From Methanobacteriota archaeon (GTDB lineage Bacteria; Bacteroidota; Bacteroidia; Flavobacteriales_D; Sanyastnellaceae): DNA of 61,338 bases. Shown one piece after another: positions 53,186 through 61,338 of this stretch (positions are counted from its first letter, which is position 1; every line of letters starts with the position of its first letter). The stretch is taken from assembly GCA_002723115.1 (NCBI GenBank), contig PBNL01000054.1, positions 1 to 61,338 on the forward strand, in the 5' to 3' direction. The translations under genes were made by a program, and so were the position numbers. A model generated the notes under the pieces. The model did no database searches and was not told where the DNA came from. It was given only the letters and a program-made list of their open reading frames with translations.

Positions 53186-56100
53186 TCGGGGAATAGCCCT
53201 CAATGATAAGAGTGTAAATTCCTGATTCTTGACCTGAAAAGTCTAGCTCTATTTTACTAGTGGTTGAACTGTTGTTTTCCATCACAACAGAGCCCTTCGA
53301 ATCAAATAGACTCCAAGAAGAAGTGATGTTGCCTTTTAGTTCAACCGTAACAAATCCATTCGTTGGATTCGGGTATGCAAGAACTTCGTTTGACTCTAAT
53401 TCGTGCAAGCCAACCCAGTTTGAAACTACATCAGCTGATGTCTGAGACGTGCATTCTCCGTCCTCACTAAATGCAGTTAACACAATAGTAAACGTCCCTG
53501 CAGAAGTGTACTCGTGTTCAGGAGTGTCTTCCTGATAAGACTCCCCATCTCCCATGTCCCATAAGTAGGCTCCTGCACCCGTGCTTAAGTTAAATATGTC
53601 AACAGGTCCGTTTCCGCTCCAAGGCGAAACAACAAGGAAGTCTGCTAATACTGGTTCCGTTAAGTCAAATTGCCCTCGAGGGGTGATCGTATATCCATCG
53701 ACAAGCGGCGGATTGTAGTCTCTTTGCCCCCCTATCCCCGTTACGCCAAACACACCCAGCGGTGCTGGTTGGCCAAACAAATCTGTATTAGCGTCAATCC
53801 TCATAGTGAGCTCTTGTATGCCCGTTGTAATAGCTACATCAAAGGCTGGAATTGTGTTTGTCCATTCGTTTGGGTTAATCAGTTCAACACATTTTAGAGT
53901 AACCATTCTAGACTCCGTTTCTTCACTCATTTCAGCCACGAGGTTAGGGGTCTCGGTTTCGAAACCACTTCCTTCGTAAATGAGGGTGTCCATGCGGATT
54001 TGGGCTAAGCCTAAATACTGGTCAATGACACCTCTTACCCTTACACTATCTCCTTCCTCAACATCATACCCAAAATCACTTACTGGGCTAAACGCATTAA
54101 TTCCATTTGTTTCATCAATCAATGTAAACTGTAGCCCGCTTGGATAGTCATTCCATCCGTGAACAATCCCTCTTAACTCACAGGCCACGTCTATGCTGTC
54201 TAGCACCCCTTGCGTGTTAGTGCCCCTTACTTGGTTGATTTCATAAACAGGGTATTCTAAATCTGACGGAAGAATATGTACTACAACCGTGTCAATACCA
54301 AGTTCTACATTGCCTGACACCACGCTAAGCGCAAGCAAAACATCCTCTTGTAACTCAGGATCCTCCTCGTCAATAGCTGTAAATGTGAATGATTGTGTGT
54401 TTAGTTGCCCCATTTCAAAATCAAATTGTAGTGGGAACACGTCCGGAAAATCAAGTCCTACCAATGCGTCTCCACCAACTACATCAACTTGCATCACCGC
54501 GTTTTCAAGTGGATAGGTTGGAGACATCCCAACAGACACCCCTCCCCCTTCGTATACATAGAGCTCTGGTGAGTCAAATCCGATTTGCATTGTCCCAAGT
54601 CCTCCACAAGTTGCTGAGTGCGAGCCCAAAAAGTCAAAAGTGTCTTGCGGGTAGCTGTCCCATTGTGTCATCCCCTCACTCCAATCCGTTGTTCCGTGAC
54701 CAACGTTTGGTTTTCTAACAAGCGTAAATTCAGCCATTGCTCCGCCAGACGTGACTGTCCATGGTTCTCCGGGGTCTTGGCCTATTACTCCCATTATGTC
54801 AATTGGCTCTCCGTTTTTGCGTAGCACAATTGCGTCATTGCCGTTATACCAAGTGACTTGGCTGAAAACTGTCGAAACGTTTTGAATTATCGGTGTCGCC
54901 TGGCTGTTACCAATTACAAACGTTCCGCCTGGAAGCAATTGGCCCTCAAGCTCAAGCTCTTGAGTTGGTTCTGTTGCCCCATTGTTATAGACCTGTACAG
55001 AATAGTCATTAAGATCTATTGTAATCGGTGACGGGTTGTGAATCTCAATCGCCTTGTTGTGGCTATCGCCTTCTACATATTCTGAGATAATGAGGTCATC
55101 ACACAAACCGGCGTCTCCGCACTGAAGAACCGTTACCTCTAATGCTGACGCGCCCACACTATCACATTCTGAAGCTGATGCGTTAAACACCAATTCTCCT
55201 GGAAGGATAGATGTCTCGTTTATTTCTCCTTGCGAGCTTATTCCCCAAACATGGTATATATCTGCTCCAAGGTCTGTAAAATCGTAATACGGCTGGTCTG
55301 TTGTTGCGAGAATTACATCGTCGTCACTACAAACAGCAAACAGAAAGTCATCCTCTACTGCATCACTATAATAGCCAAAAGGAACATACGTCCCGTCGTT
55401 TGAAAGACACACTAAGACCTCTTCAGATCCACTAGCGTCTAGCATGGTTCCGCCATCACAAGCTGGGGTCTCACACGTCTCCCCTAAAATTAAATATGGG
55501 AAGTCTGATGTGCTTGTACACCCCTCCCCTGTTACGTTTTCAATATATTCTCCTTGTGAAGTGGTTGCGTCATTTAGCGGCATGTTGTGTGAAACCGCAA
55601 CTACATAAAACTCTCCATCTCCTAAGCCTTGAACGTTTATTGCTGAACCGCTTGCAGAAGTTAGTATTTGTCCCTCTAGGTTTGTTACAAAAAGCGTAAG
55701 AAGAGCAAATGGCGCGTCGGTTATATGCGTAAAAGCCGCTACCGCCGGACCCTGGTCTGTACACAAAGTGTCGTAGTTGAGATTAGTTATTTCTAAGTAG
55801 CCCCCGTCGCATTCTAACACATTTGAAATCCCTTGAGTTGGAGCTTGTATTTCATAGCTTGACACGTCAAACGCATTTCCCCCGTCTGGGAACCTAGACA
55901 TAGAATGACCTTGAGCATTTCCCTCTGACCCCTCATAAATGAGCTCGCTACTTGGTGGCATTAGCGCCTGTAGCAATACCGCTGCCTGTGGGTTTCCCGG
56001 AGAGGTGTTTCCATAAACAAGGGCGTCAACAATGTCATCAGATGGCGGAGGTGTTCCTGTTTCAAGCTCCGAAGCCTCTATTTCATAAATGGCTACAGCG

Positions 56101-56408
56101 GCAATCGTGGTGTTTAATTGAAGCTCTAAATCAACAAAACCCTCTGCATCTAGCGAAAGTGAGGCTAGATCGACAACCTCATACACCTGTGCTTCATAAA
56201 CACCTCCTCCAAGAAATTGTGCTTTTGCCAGAACCAAGGTGTAGCCCCCCAGATCAGATTCAGGCAAACCAAACAGCTCCACAAAAGGATTGTCTGCATA
56301 TACATCAACTTCATTAATAACCAGCCCTTGGGCTGCGGCGTTTGATACTATAAAGCCTCCAACAAAAAGCGTGGAAACAACTCTTTTAACTATCGTTCTA
56401 AACAACAT
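53166..56408 (-). CDS. Large surface protein with lamin-tail-like domains, PKD domain and T9SS type A sorting domain
   Basis: 1080 residues. Signal peptide (about 1-26); an N-terminal lamin-tail-like unit (LVINEVDVYADNPFVELFG); a second one near the middle (DDLIISEYVEGDSHNKAIEIHN in part, EGQLLPGGTFVIGNS, GNDAIVLRKNGEPIDIMG); a DUF5689-like nucleic-acid-binding OB segment (VACELRGIVHGWNDYPSGLQF in part); a PKD domain (YLWDMGDGESYQEDTPEHEY); and the sorting tail (AYPNPTNGFVTVEL, IYTLIIEGYSPIRVLVK). Lamin-tail domains in secreted Bacteroidota proteins often accompany nucleases, but no nuclease domain is seen here. It is exported by T9SS. Confidence 0.86.
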   Translation of the reverse strand: MLFRTIVKRVVSTLFVGGFIVSNAAAQGLVINEVDVYADNPFVELFGLPESDLGGYTLVLAKAQFLGGGVYEAQVYEVVDLASLSLDAEGFVDLELQLNTTIAAVAIYEIEASELETGTPPPSDDIVDALVYGNTSPGNPQAAVLLQALMPPSSELIYEGSEGNAQGHSMSRFPDGGNAFDVSSYEIQAPTQGISNVLECDGGYLEITNLNYDTLCTDQGPAVAAFTHITDAPFALLTLFVTNLEGQILTSASGSAINVQGLGDGEFYVVAVSHNMPLNDATTSQGEYIENVTGEGCTSTSDFPYLILGETCETPACDGGTMLDASGSEEVLVCLSNDGTYVPFGYYSDAVEDDFLFAVCSDDDVILATTDQPYYDFTDLGADIYHVWGISSQGEINETSILPGELVFNASASECDSVGASALEVTVLQCGDAGLCDDLIISEYVEGDSHNKAIEIHNPSPITIDLNDYSVQVYNNGATEPTQELELEGQLLPGGTFVIGNSQATPIIQNVSTVFSQVTWYNGNDAIVLRKNGEPIDIMGVIGQDPGEPWTVTSGGAMAEFTLVRKPNVGHGTTDWSEGMTQWDSYPQDTFDFLGSHSATCGGLGTMQIGFDSPELYVYEGGGVSVGMSPTYPLENAVMQVDVVGGDALVGLDFPDVFPLQFDFEMGQLNTQSFTFTAIDEEDPELQEDVLLALSVVSGNVELGIDTVVVHILPSDLEYPVYEINQVRGTNTQGVLDSIDVACELRGIVHGWNDYPSGLQFTLIDETNGINAFSPVSDFGYDVEEGDSVRVRGVIDQYLGLAQIRMDTLIYEGSGFETETPNLVAEMSEETESRMVTLKCVELINPNEWTNTIPAFDVAITTGIQELTMRIDANTDLFGQPAPLGVFGVTGIGGQRDYNPPLVDGYTITPRGQFDLTEPVLADFLVVSPWSGNGPVDIFNLSTGAGAYLWDMGDGESYQEDTPEHEYTSAGTFTIVLTAFSEDGECTSQTSADVVSNWVGLHELESNEVLAYPNPTNGFVTVELKGNITSSWSLFDSKGSVVMENNSSTTSKIELDFSGQESGIYTLIIEGYSPIRVLVK

Positions 56409-56432
56409 TTTTCTCTCTTTACTTCCTGAACC

Positions 56433-56440
56433 GCAAGGTA
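56433..56440 (-). promoter_or_regulatory. Putative -7 box of the large T9SS gene
   Basis: Minus-strand TACCTTGC, 24 bases before the ATG at 56408. Two bases from the opposing box at 56443, together forming the 14-bp palindrome AAGGTACGTACCTT. Confidence 0.4.
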
Positions 56441-56442
56441 CG

Positions 56443-56450
56443 TACCTTTA
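56443..56450 (+). promoter_or_regulatory. Putative -7 box of the DUF4175-ybeY-mnmG operon
   Basis: TACCTTTA (one mismatch to TAnnTTTG) ten bases before the ATG at 56461. Confidence 0.45.
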
Positions 56451-56460
56451 CAGGCTCAAA

Positions 56461-59400
56461 ATGAATCAATTCTCGCTAATAGAAAAGCTAGACGAATTCA
56501 TCCGAAAATACTACAGAAACAAATGTATTAAGGGTGGGTTAGTTTCTATGGGCCTACTTGGCACGGGGTTGTTGTGCGTGAGTGTTGTAGAATATTTTGG
56601 GCGTTTTAGTGTGGAGGTTAGAACTGTTTTGTTCTACGCCATTTTAATTTCTGTCTCTATTCTTCTTTTTAGCCAAGTTGTTTCTCCTCTTCTTAAGCTT
56701 CTTCGATTAGGTACTGTTATTGGTTACGAGGAGGCGAGTAAAATTATTGGAGACCATTTTCCAGACATAAAGGATAAGTTACTAAACACGCTTCAGCTTC
56801 AGGAGCAATCATCAAACACTCCTTCAGACGACCTTTTAATTGCAAGTATTGAAAGGAGAACCGAAGAGTTAAGGCCTGTAAAGTTTACTAATGCAATTGA
56901 CTTGAGGGCAAATTTGGTTTACCTCAAGTACGCTTCAGCACCAATTGCAATTATTGCGGCGGTTTTGTTTTGGTCTCCCAGTGTTATCTCAGAGCCTGCA
57001 GAAAGAATTATTCAACACAGAAGTGCTTTTGAGCAGCCCGCTCCTTTTAGGTACAGGGTGATTTCTTCTCCACTTACCGTACCTAGAGGCAGTCGCTTTG
57101 AATTTCTTGTGAAAACCGAGGGTGAGGTTGTCCCCTCTACTCTTTACCTGGTAGATGGTGGCGGTAGATATCGAATGGAGAGAATAAATGACGGCGTGTT
57201 TACTTTCACGTTTAATTCCGTGGTCTCAAACACACGTTTTTTCTGCACTTCGAATGGTTGGGATTCTCCTTGGTATGAATTACTCGCCCTTCCTGTTCCT
57301 TCTGTTTCTGAATTTTCTATTGTTGCTCATCCGCCTTCTTATACTGGGTTAGATGAAATAGTCCAAACAAACCACGGAGACCTAGTCATTCCAGAAGGGT
57401 CTAAGGTTTTTTGGGATTTTCGTTGTGACGACGCCTCTGATCTTAACATAAGGATTGGCGACACGCTCTTGCCTGCCAAACCGGTTCTTGGCGACAGATT
57501 TAAAGCCGAATGGAGGGTGTATCGCTCTACGCCCTATTGGTTAATTCCATCAAACAAAGATCTGGGGTCGGTTGATTCTTTAAGGTATTCACTCGGGGTT
57601 GTTGGTGATGCCCACCCATCAATAAAGGTTGTTGAGGCTGAAGACACTGTGTCGAGGGGATTACGATATTTTTCTGGCAATATCAGTGATGATTATGGGT
57701 TTTCTAAGTTGGTGTTTTGTTACAAAACAAAAAACGAAGTGTTGTCCAAGGCTTTGGACTGCCCAGGAAACAATTCTGCTCAATTTTTTCATACTTGGAA
57801 CATTGTGGACCTTGGGCTCTCCCCTGGTGATGTTGTGGAATATTGGTTTGAGGTTTGGGATAACGACAGAGTAAATGGGGTAAAATCAAGTAAAACATCT
57901 ATTAGAATTTTTTCTGCTCCATCAGAAAATGAGCTAGAGGAAGAGAGAGATGGTGCGAATGAAAAAATCGAATCTTCAATACAAGACGCTGTCGAAAAGG
58001 CTAGCGAAATAAGAGAGGAAATTGATGCCTTTAAAGAAAGGTTAAGAGAAGAGAGAGAGCTTGATTGGAAGGATAAAAAAGCGCTTGAGGAGCTTTTGGA
58101 AAAACAAAACGAGCTGCAGAAAACGCTTGATTCTATTGAGAAATCCAACGAAAACAAAAACTCTAGATTAAACGAGTTTTCAAAACAAGAGGAAAGGATT
58201 TTAGAGAAACAAGACGAGCTACAAAAGTTAATGCAAGACGTAATGTCCGACGAGCTTAAAGAGCTTTATGAGAAAATGCAGGAGCTGATGAACGAAATGA
58301 ATCCTGAAGATCTACAAGAACAAATGGATCAAATGGATGTGGGTCAGGACGCTTTAGAAAAAGAGTTAGACAGGGCTCTTGAGCAGTTTAAACAACTAGA
58401 GTGGGAGGTTAAGATGGAGGAGGTTGTTGAGGACCTTAAAAAACTTGCGGAAAAACAAAAGGATTTGGCCTCAGAGTCTAAGGATGGTGAAAAAAGCGCT
58501 GAAGAAATCCGTGAGGTGCAAGAGTCGTTAAATAAGGAGTTTGAGGAAGCGCAAAGGGATCTTGAGGAGCTAAGAGAAAAGAACAACGAGCTTAAGAACC
58601 CCAACAGCATGATGGACACAAAAGACGAAGAACAGTCCATCAAAAAATCTCAACAAAACAGCTCAGACCAGCTTTCAAAAGGCGACAAAAAGAAAGCTGC
58701 TGAGGAGCAGAAAAAGGCTGCTGAGGAAATGGACAAGATAGCGCAAACCATGGAGAGCATGATGTCTCAAGAGGAAGAAGAAAGTCTTGAAGAAGATATG
58801 GATGCGTTAAGAGCGCTTCTAGAAAACATAATTGATCTTTCGTTCGATGAAGAAGGTTTAATGGGTGTGATCAAAAAGACTGACTCTCAAGACCCTCGGT
58901 ATATTGATTTAGGCCAAACCCAGCGCAAACTAAAGGACGACGCAAAAATGGTTGAAGACTCTCTCTTTGCGCTAAGCATGAGGGTAAGACAGATAGCAAG
59001 CGCGGTAAACAGAGAGATTGGTCTTGTTAACCACCATATGGAAAAAGCCCTTGGGGGGTTTGGGAACAGGGACTCAGACGTTATTGCAATGAATCAGCAG
59101 TATGTAATGACGTCTTTTAACAATCTCGCACTTCTTCTTGATGAGGCTCTTCAACAAATGCAAAACAAACAAGAGTGTAACAACCCTGGAACAGGAAATT
59201 GCAACAAACCCGGTGGCTCCGGCAGCAAACCATCGGCCAAGGCGGGTGACATAAAGAAAATGCAAAAAGCTTTGGGGAAAAAGCTTGAGGAAATGAAGTC
59301 AAAATCAGAGGGGTCAAACAAAGGGGAGTCAAAAGGCAAACGTGGGGGGCAAATGAGCAAACAATTAGCCGAAATGGCTGCTCAACAGGCAGCGCTAAGA

Positions 59401-59781
59401 GAAATGGCAAAAAAGAAAGCTCAAGAGCTAAACAAAGACGGGTCAGGAGACGGCAATGAAATGAAAAAAATTGCTGACGAAATGGAAAAACTAGAGCGCG
59501 ATCTTTTAAATAGAAACATTGATGCGGGAACAGTTGACAGGCAGAGAGAGATTATGACTCGATTGTTGGAGGCAGAAAAGGCCGAAAGAATTCGTGGAGA
59601 AAAATCAGAAAGAAAATCTCAGTCTGGCAATCAAGGGTTGCACCCAAACACCCCACAAAACATTGATTATCTGAAAGATAGGGGTGGAGAAATTGAGCTT
59701 TTGAAAACCGTTCCTGCCGACCTCTCCCCTTTCTATAAAGACAGGGTTAATCGTTATTTTAATCAATCTTCTCCTAAATGA
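56461..59781 (+). CDS. DUF4175 family membrane protein with long coiled coil
   Basis: 1106 residues from ATG 56461. Three hydrophobic segments lie in the first 180 residues (about 25-42, 55-80 and 160-175), then a beta-rich domain (about 200-480), then a 500-residue charged coiled coil full of Glu/Lys/Gln (for example EEVVEDLKKLAEKQKDLASE), and a low-complexity GSGSKPSAK-type tail. This is the DUF4175 layout in Bacteroidota, where the gene often precedes ybeY and mnmG. Function unknown. An in-frame ATG at 56290 was rejected: it lies inside the divergent gene and upstream of the promoter box. Confidence 0.87.
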   Translation: MNQFSLIEKLDEFIRKYYRNKCIKGGLVSMGLLGTGLLCVSVVEYFGRFSVEVRTVLFYAILISVSILLFSQVVSPLLKLLRLGTVIGYEEASKIIGDHFPDIKDKLLNTLQLQEQSSNTPSDDLLIASIERRTEELRPVKFTNAIDLRANLVYLKYASAPIAIIAAVLFWSPSVISEPAERIIQHRSAFEQPAPFRYRVISSPLTVPRGSRFEFLVKTEGEVVPSTLYLVDGGGRYRMERINDGVFTFTFNSVVSNTRFFCTSNGWDSPWYELLALPVPSVSEFSIVAHPPSYTGLDEIVQTNHGDLVIPEGSKVFWDFRCDDASDLNIRIGDTLLPAKPVLGDRFKAEWRVYRSTPYWLIPSNKDLGSVDSLRYSLGVVGDAHPSIKVVEAEDTVSRGLRYFSGNISDDYGFSKLVFCYKTKNEVLSKALDCPGNNSAQFFHTWNIVDLGLSPGDVVEYWFEVWDNDRVNGVKSSKTSIRIFSAPSENELEEERDGANEKIESSIQDAVEKASEIREEIDAFKERLREERELDWKDKKALEELLEKQNELQKTLDSIEKSNENKNSRLNEFSKQEERILEKQDELQKLMQDVMSDELKELYEKMQELMNEMNPEDLQEQMDQMDVGQDALEKELDRALEQFKQLEWEVKMEEVVEDLKKLAEKQKDLASESKDGEKSAEEIREVQESLNKEFEEAQRDLEELREKNNELKNPNSMMDTKDEEQSIKKSQQNSSDQLSKGDKKKAAEEQKKAAEEMDKIAQTMESMMSQEEEESLEEDMDALRALLENIIDLSFDEEGLMGVIKKTDSQDPRYIDLGQTQRKLKDDAKMVEDSLFALSMRVRQIASAVNREIGLVNHHMEKALGGFGNRDSDVIAMNQQYVMTSFNNLALLLDEALQQMQNKQECNNPGTGNCNKPGGSGSKPSAKAGDIKKMQKALGKKLEEMKSKSEGSNKGESKGKRGGQMSKQLAEMAAQQAALREMAKKKAQELNKDGSGDGNEMKKIADEMEKLERDLLNRNIDAGTVDRQREIMTRLLEAEKAERIRGEKSERKSQSGNQGLHPNTPQNIDYLKDRGGEIELLKTVPADLSPFYKDRVNRYFNQSSPK

Positions 59782-60200
59782 TACATTACAGAGAGGTCGA
59801 TAAAAAGTGTATAGTAAAACACAAAAAAACAGTGAGCTCTTGGGTGAGGGCTGTTGTGGAATCATATGGTAAAGAGTTGGGTGATGTTTGTGTTGTGTCT
59901 TGTTCTGATGAACATTTGTTGGGCGTAAACATTGAACATTTAAATCACGATTATTACACAGATATTATAACATTCGATTACTCTGACTCCGAAAAAATAA
60001 GTGGGGATTTGTTGATTTCGTTTGACAGGGTTGGGGAAAACGCCGGGGACCTTGGGGTAGGTTTTCAAGAAGAATTAAGAAGGGTGATTATTCACGGCGT
60101 TTTACACCTTGTTGGGCTTAAAGACAAGTCTGAAAAAGAGGCAAAAGAAATGAGGGCGTGTGAAAACGCAGCTTTAAAAATGTTCCACGTGGAACCGTAA
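59778..60200 (+). CDS. ybeY: Endoribonuclease YbeY
   Basis: 140 residues. YbeY matures 16S rRNA and takes part in ribosome quality control. The metal motif reads HGVLHLVGLKDKSEKE: the first two histidines of H-x3-H-x5-H are present, the third is replaced by Asp, which I recall as the common Bacteroidota variant. LNHDYYTDIITFDYSD is the conserved N-terminal loop. ATGA overlap with DUF4175. The final codons (MFHVEP) contain a parS-like palindrome. Confidence 0.93.
   Translation: MIHYREVDKKCIVKHKKTVSSWVRAVVESYGKELGDVCVVSCSDEHLLGVNIEHLNHDYYTDIITFDYSDSEKISGDLLISFDRVGENAGDLGVGFQEELRRVIIHGVLHLVGLKDKSEKEAKEMRACENAALKMFHVEP
60181..60196. promoter_or_regulatory. parS-like palindrome (ParB binding site candidate)
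   Basis: TGTTCCACGTGGAACC: a perfect 14-bp inverted repeat (60182-60195) identical to the parS form described for Pseudomonas and one base from the general consensus TGTTCCACGTGGAACA. It is embedded in the last codons of ybeY, 7 bp before mnmG, a gene that lies next to parAB and the origin in many bacteria. No other copy was seen in the window. Confidence 0.65.
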
Positions 60201-60202
60201 AA

Positions 60203-61338
60203 ATGGGATATCATACAGAATACGATGTTATAGTTGTTGGCGCGGGTCATGCGGGCAACGAGGCAGCGGCAGCAGCAGCAAATCTTGGCGCAAAAACTCT
60301 ATTGGTTACGATGAACATGGGGGTTATCGGCCAAATGTCATGCAACCCAGCAATGGGGGGTGTTGCAAAGGGTCAAATTGTACGAGAAGTGGATGCTTTG
60401 GGTGGTTATAGTGGTTTAATTAGTGACCACAGCGCTATTCAGTTCAGAATGCTAAACCGCTCAAAAGGACCCGCTATGTGGAGCCCCCGAACGCAAAACG
60501 ACAGAAACCTGTTTGCTAACACTTGGCGAGAAATGTTAGAAAGCACACCAAACCTTGATTTTTGGCAAGACAGTGTTGTTGGTGTTGTTGTTGAACACGG
60601 CAAGTGTGTGGGCGTTAAAACCCTTGTTGGAGGGGAAGTTCGAGGAAAAGCTGTTGTTCTTACAAACGGCACGTTTTTAAACGGTTTGCTTCATATTGGT
60701 GAAAAACAGTTTGGTGGGGGGCGAGCTGGCGAAAGAGCGTCTAGTGGAATTACTGAGCAGCTTGTAGAGCTTGGGTTTGAAAGCGGAAGAATGAAGACGG
60801 GAACACCTCCTAGGGTTGATGGCAGAACTCTTGATTATAGTAAAATGGAAGTACAGCCCGGAGATGAAAACCCAAGTAGATTTTCTTTTTTAAAGCGTAG
60901 AAAAGATTTAAGCGATCAGCTGCCCTGTCATATCACTTTTACCAACGAAAATGTACATGACGTGTTGAGATCTGGGTTTGACCGCTCTCCTTTGTTTAAC
61001 GGAAGAATACGTGGGCTTGGCCCCCGTTATTGCCCGTCTATTGAGGATAAGATCGATCGTTTTGCAGACAAAAACAGACACCAATTGTTTGTGGAGCCTG
61101 AGGGTCGAAACACGGTGGAGGTTTATGTAAACGGTTTTTCAACCAGCCTTCCTGAAGAAGTGCAGTTAAAAGCGATGAGGTTAATTCCAGGTTTTGAGAA
61201 GGCCAAAATGTTTAGGCCGGGCTATGCTGTCGAATACGACTACTTCCCTCCTACTCAGCTTGGTCACAGCTTAGAAACAACCACAATTAAGGGGTTGTTT
61301 TTTGCTGGTCAGATAAACGGCACAACAGGATACGAAGA
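60203..61338 (+). CDS. mnmG: tRNA uridine-5-carboxymethylaminomethyl modification enzyme MnmG, N-terminal part
   Basis: The first 378 codons are in the window; the gene continues past the right edge (full length about 620). FAD motif VIVVGAGHAGNEAAAAAANLG in part, then MSCNPAMGGVAKGQ, REVDALGG, RTQNDRN, GRAGERAS and TGTPPRVDGRT are MnmG signatures. With MnmE it modifies U34 of several tRNAs. It begins 2 bases after the ybeY stop. The end of the window reaches AGQINGTTGYE. Confidence 0.97.
   Translation, partial: MGYHTEYDVIVVGAGHAGNEAAAAAANLGAKTLLVTMNMGVIGQMSCNPAMGGVAKGQIVREVDALGGYSGLISDHSAIQFRMLNRSKGPAMWSPRTQNDRNLFANTWREMLESTPNLDFWQDSVVGVVVEHGKCVGVKTLVGGEVRGKAVVLTNGTFLNGLLHIGEKQFGGGRAGERASSGITEQLVELGFESGRMKTGTPPRVDGRTLDYSKMEVQPGDENPSRFSFLKRRKDLSDQLPCHITFTNENVHDVLRSGFDRSPLFNGRIRGLGPRYCPSIEDKIDRFADKNRHQLFVEPEGRNTVEVYVNGFSTSLPEEVQLKAMRLIPGFEKAKMFRPGYAVEYDYFPPTQLGHSLETTTIKGLFFAGQINGTTGYE

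Noticed and set aside
57789..58643. Ser/Leu-rich minus-strand frames opposite the DUF4175 coiled coil
   Set aside because: Antisense of Glu/Lys-rich codons gives long Ser/Phe/Leu frames; typical shadow.

Overview
The window is a gene-dense chromosomal segment of a Bacteroidota bacterium, most likely a free-living (probably marine) member of the Flavobacteriales. The evidence is five cell-surface proteins with type IX secretion (T9SS) sorting tails or a PorP/SprF partner, Bacteroidota-only families (DUF3098, DUF4175, DUF5522, DUF2490, the long urocanate hydratase), absence of Shine-Dalgarno sequences, and -7 promoter boxes of the TAnnTTTG type. I see no insertion sequence, prophage, integrase or CRISPR array. 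Genes often overlap by 1-24 bp, including several tail-to-tail pairs.

Layout. 1-3174: partial Xaa-Pro aminopeptidase, divergent from a RidA-like deaminase, tryptophan 2,3-dioxygenase and an M23 peptidase. 3151-9918 (minus): a SUF iron-sulfur operon (iscA-like, sufB, sufC, sufD, sufS, sufE) ending with a flippase. 10046-16154 (plus): ftsX, DUF3098, uppP, a lipoprotein, an AsmA-like protein, an unknown protein and rsmI. 16151-21340 (minus): radA after a 1271-residue T9SS-exported surface protein. 21459-23249: lepA. 23246-28099 (minus): rlmN, a LytTR response regulator broken by two frameshifts, a serine hydrolase, lipB and a sugar-phosphate isomerase. 28164-31124 (plus): lysS, a SufT-like protein and dxr. 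31117-35219 (minus): frr, pyrH, and the ribosomal group tsf-rpsB-rpsI-rplM. 35313-36415: two envelope proteins, divergent from tdk and alr (to 38211). 38405-42414 (minus): glpD, a glycerophosphodiesterase, hutU and a 56-residue DUF5522 gene, divergent from a purF paralogue. 44364-46163: a T9SS protein, a PAP2-like membrane protein and a 57-residue membrane ORF. 46164-46553: a non-coding stretch with strong inverted repeats, then tRNA-Leu(CAA). 46576-52014 (minus): glycosyltransferase, sulfotransferase-like protein, sensor histidine kinase, PorP/SprF protein, gliding-motility C-terminal-domain protein and a biotin carrier protein. 52052-61338: hemW, a large T9SS protein (minus), then DUF4175, ybeY and a partial mnmG.

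Most genes are housekeeping: Fe-S assembly, ribosome and tRNA maturation, cell wall and isoprenoid supply, lipoylation, nucleotide salvage. The accessory layer is the cell surface. The two most distinctive signals are regulatory. First, a TAnnTTTG-like box repeatedly sits exactly four bases before start codons, implying leaderless transcripts, and in divergent intergenic regions two such boxes stand back to back as a palindrome. Second, a 16-bp parS-like palindrome is embedded in the last codons of ybeY, immediately before mnmG.
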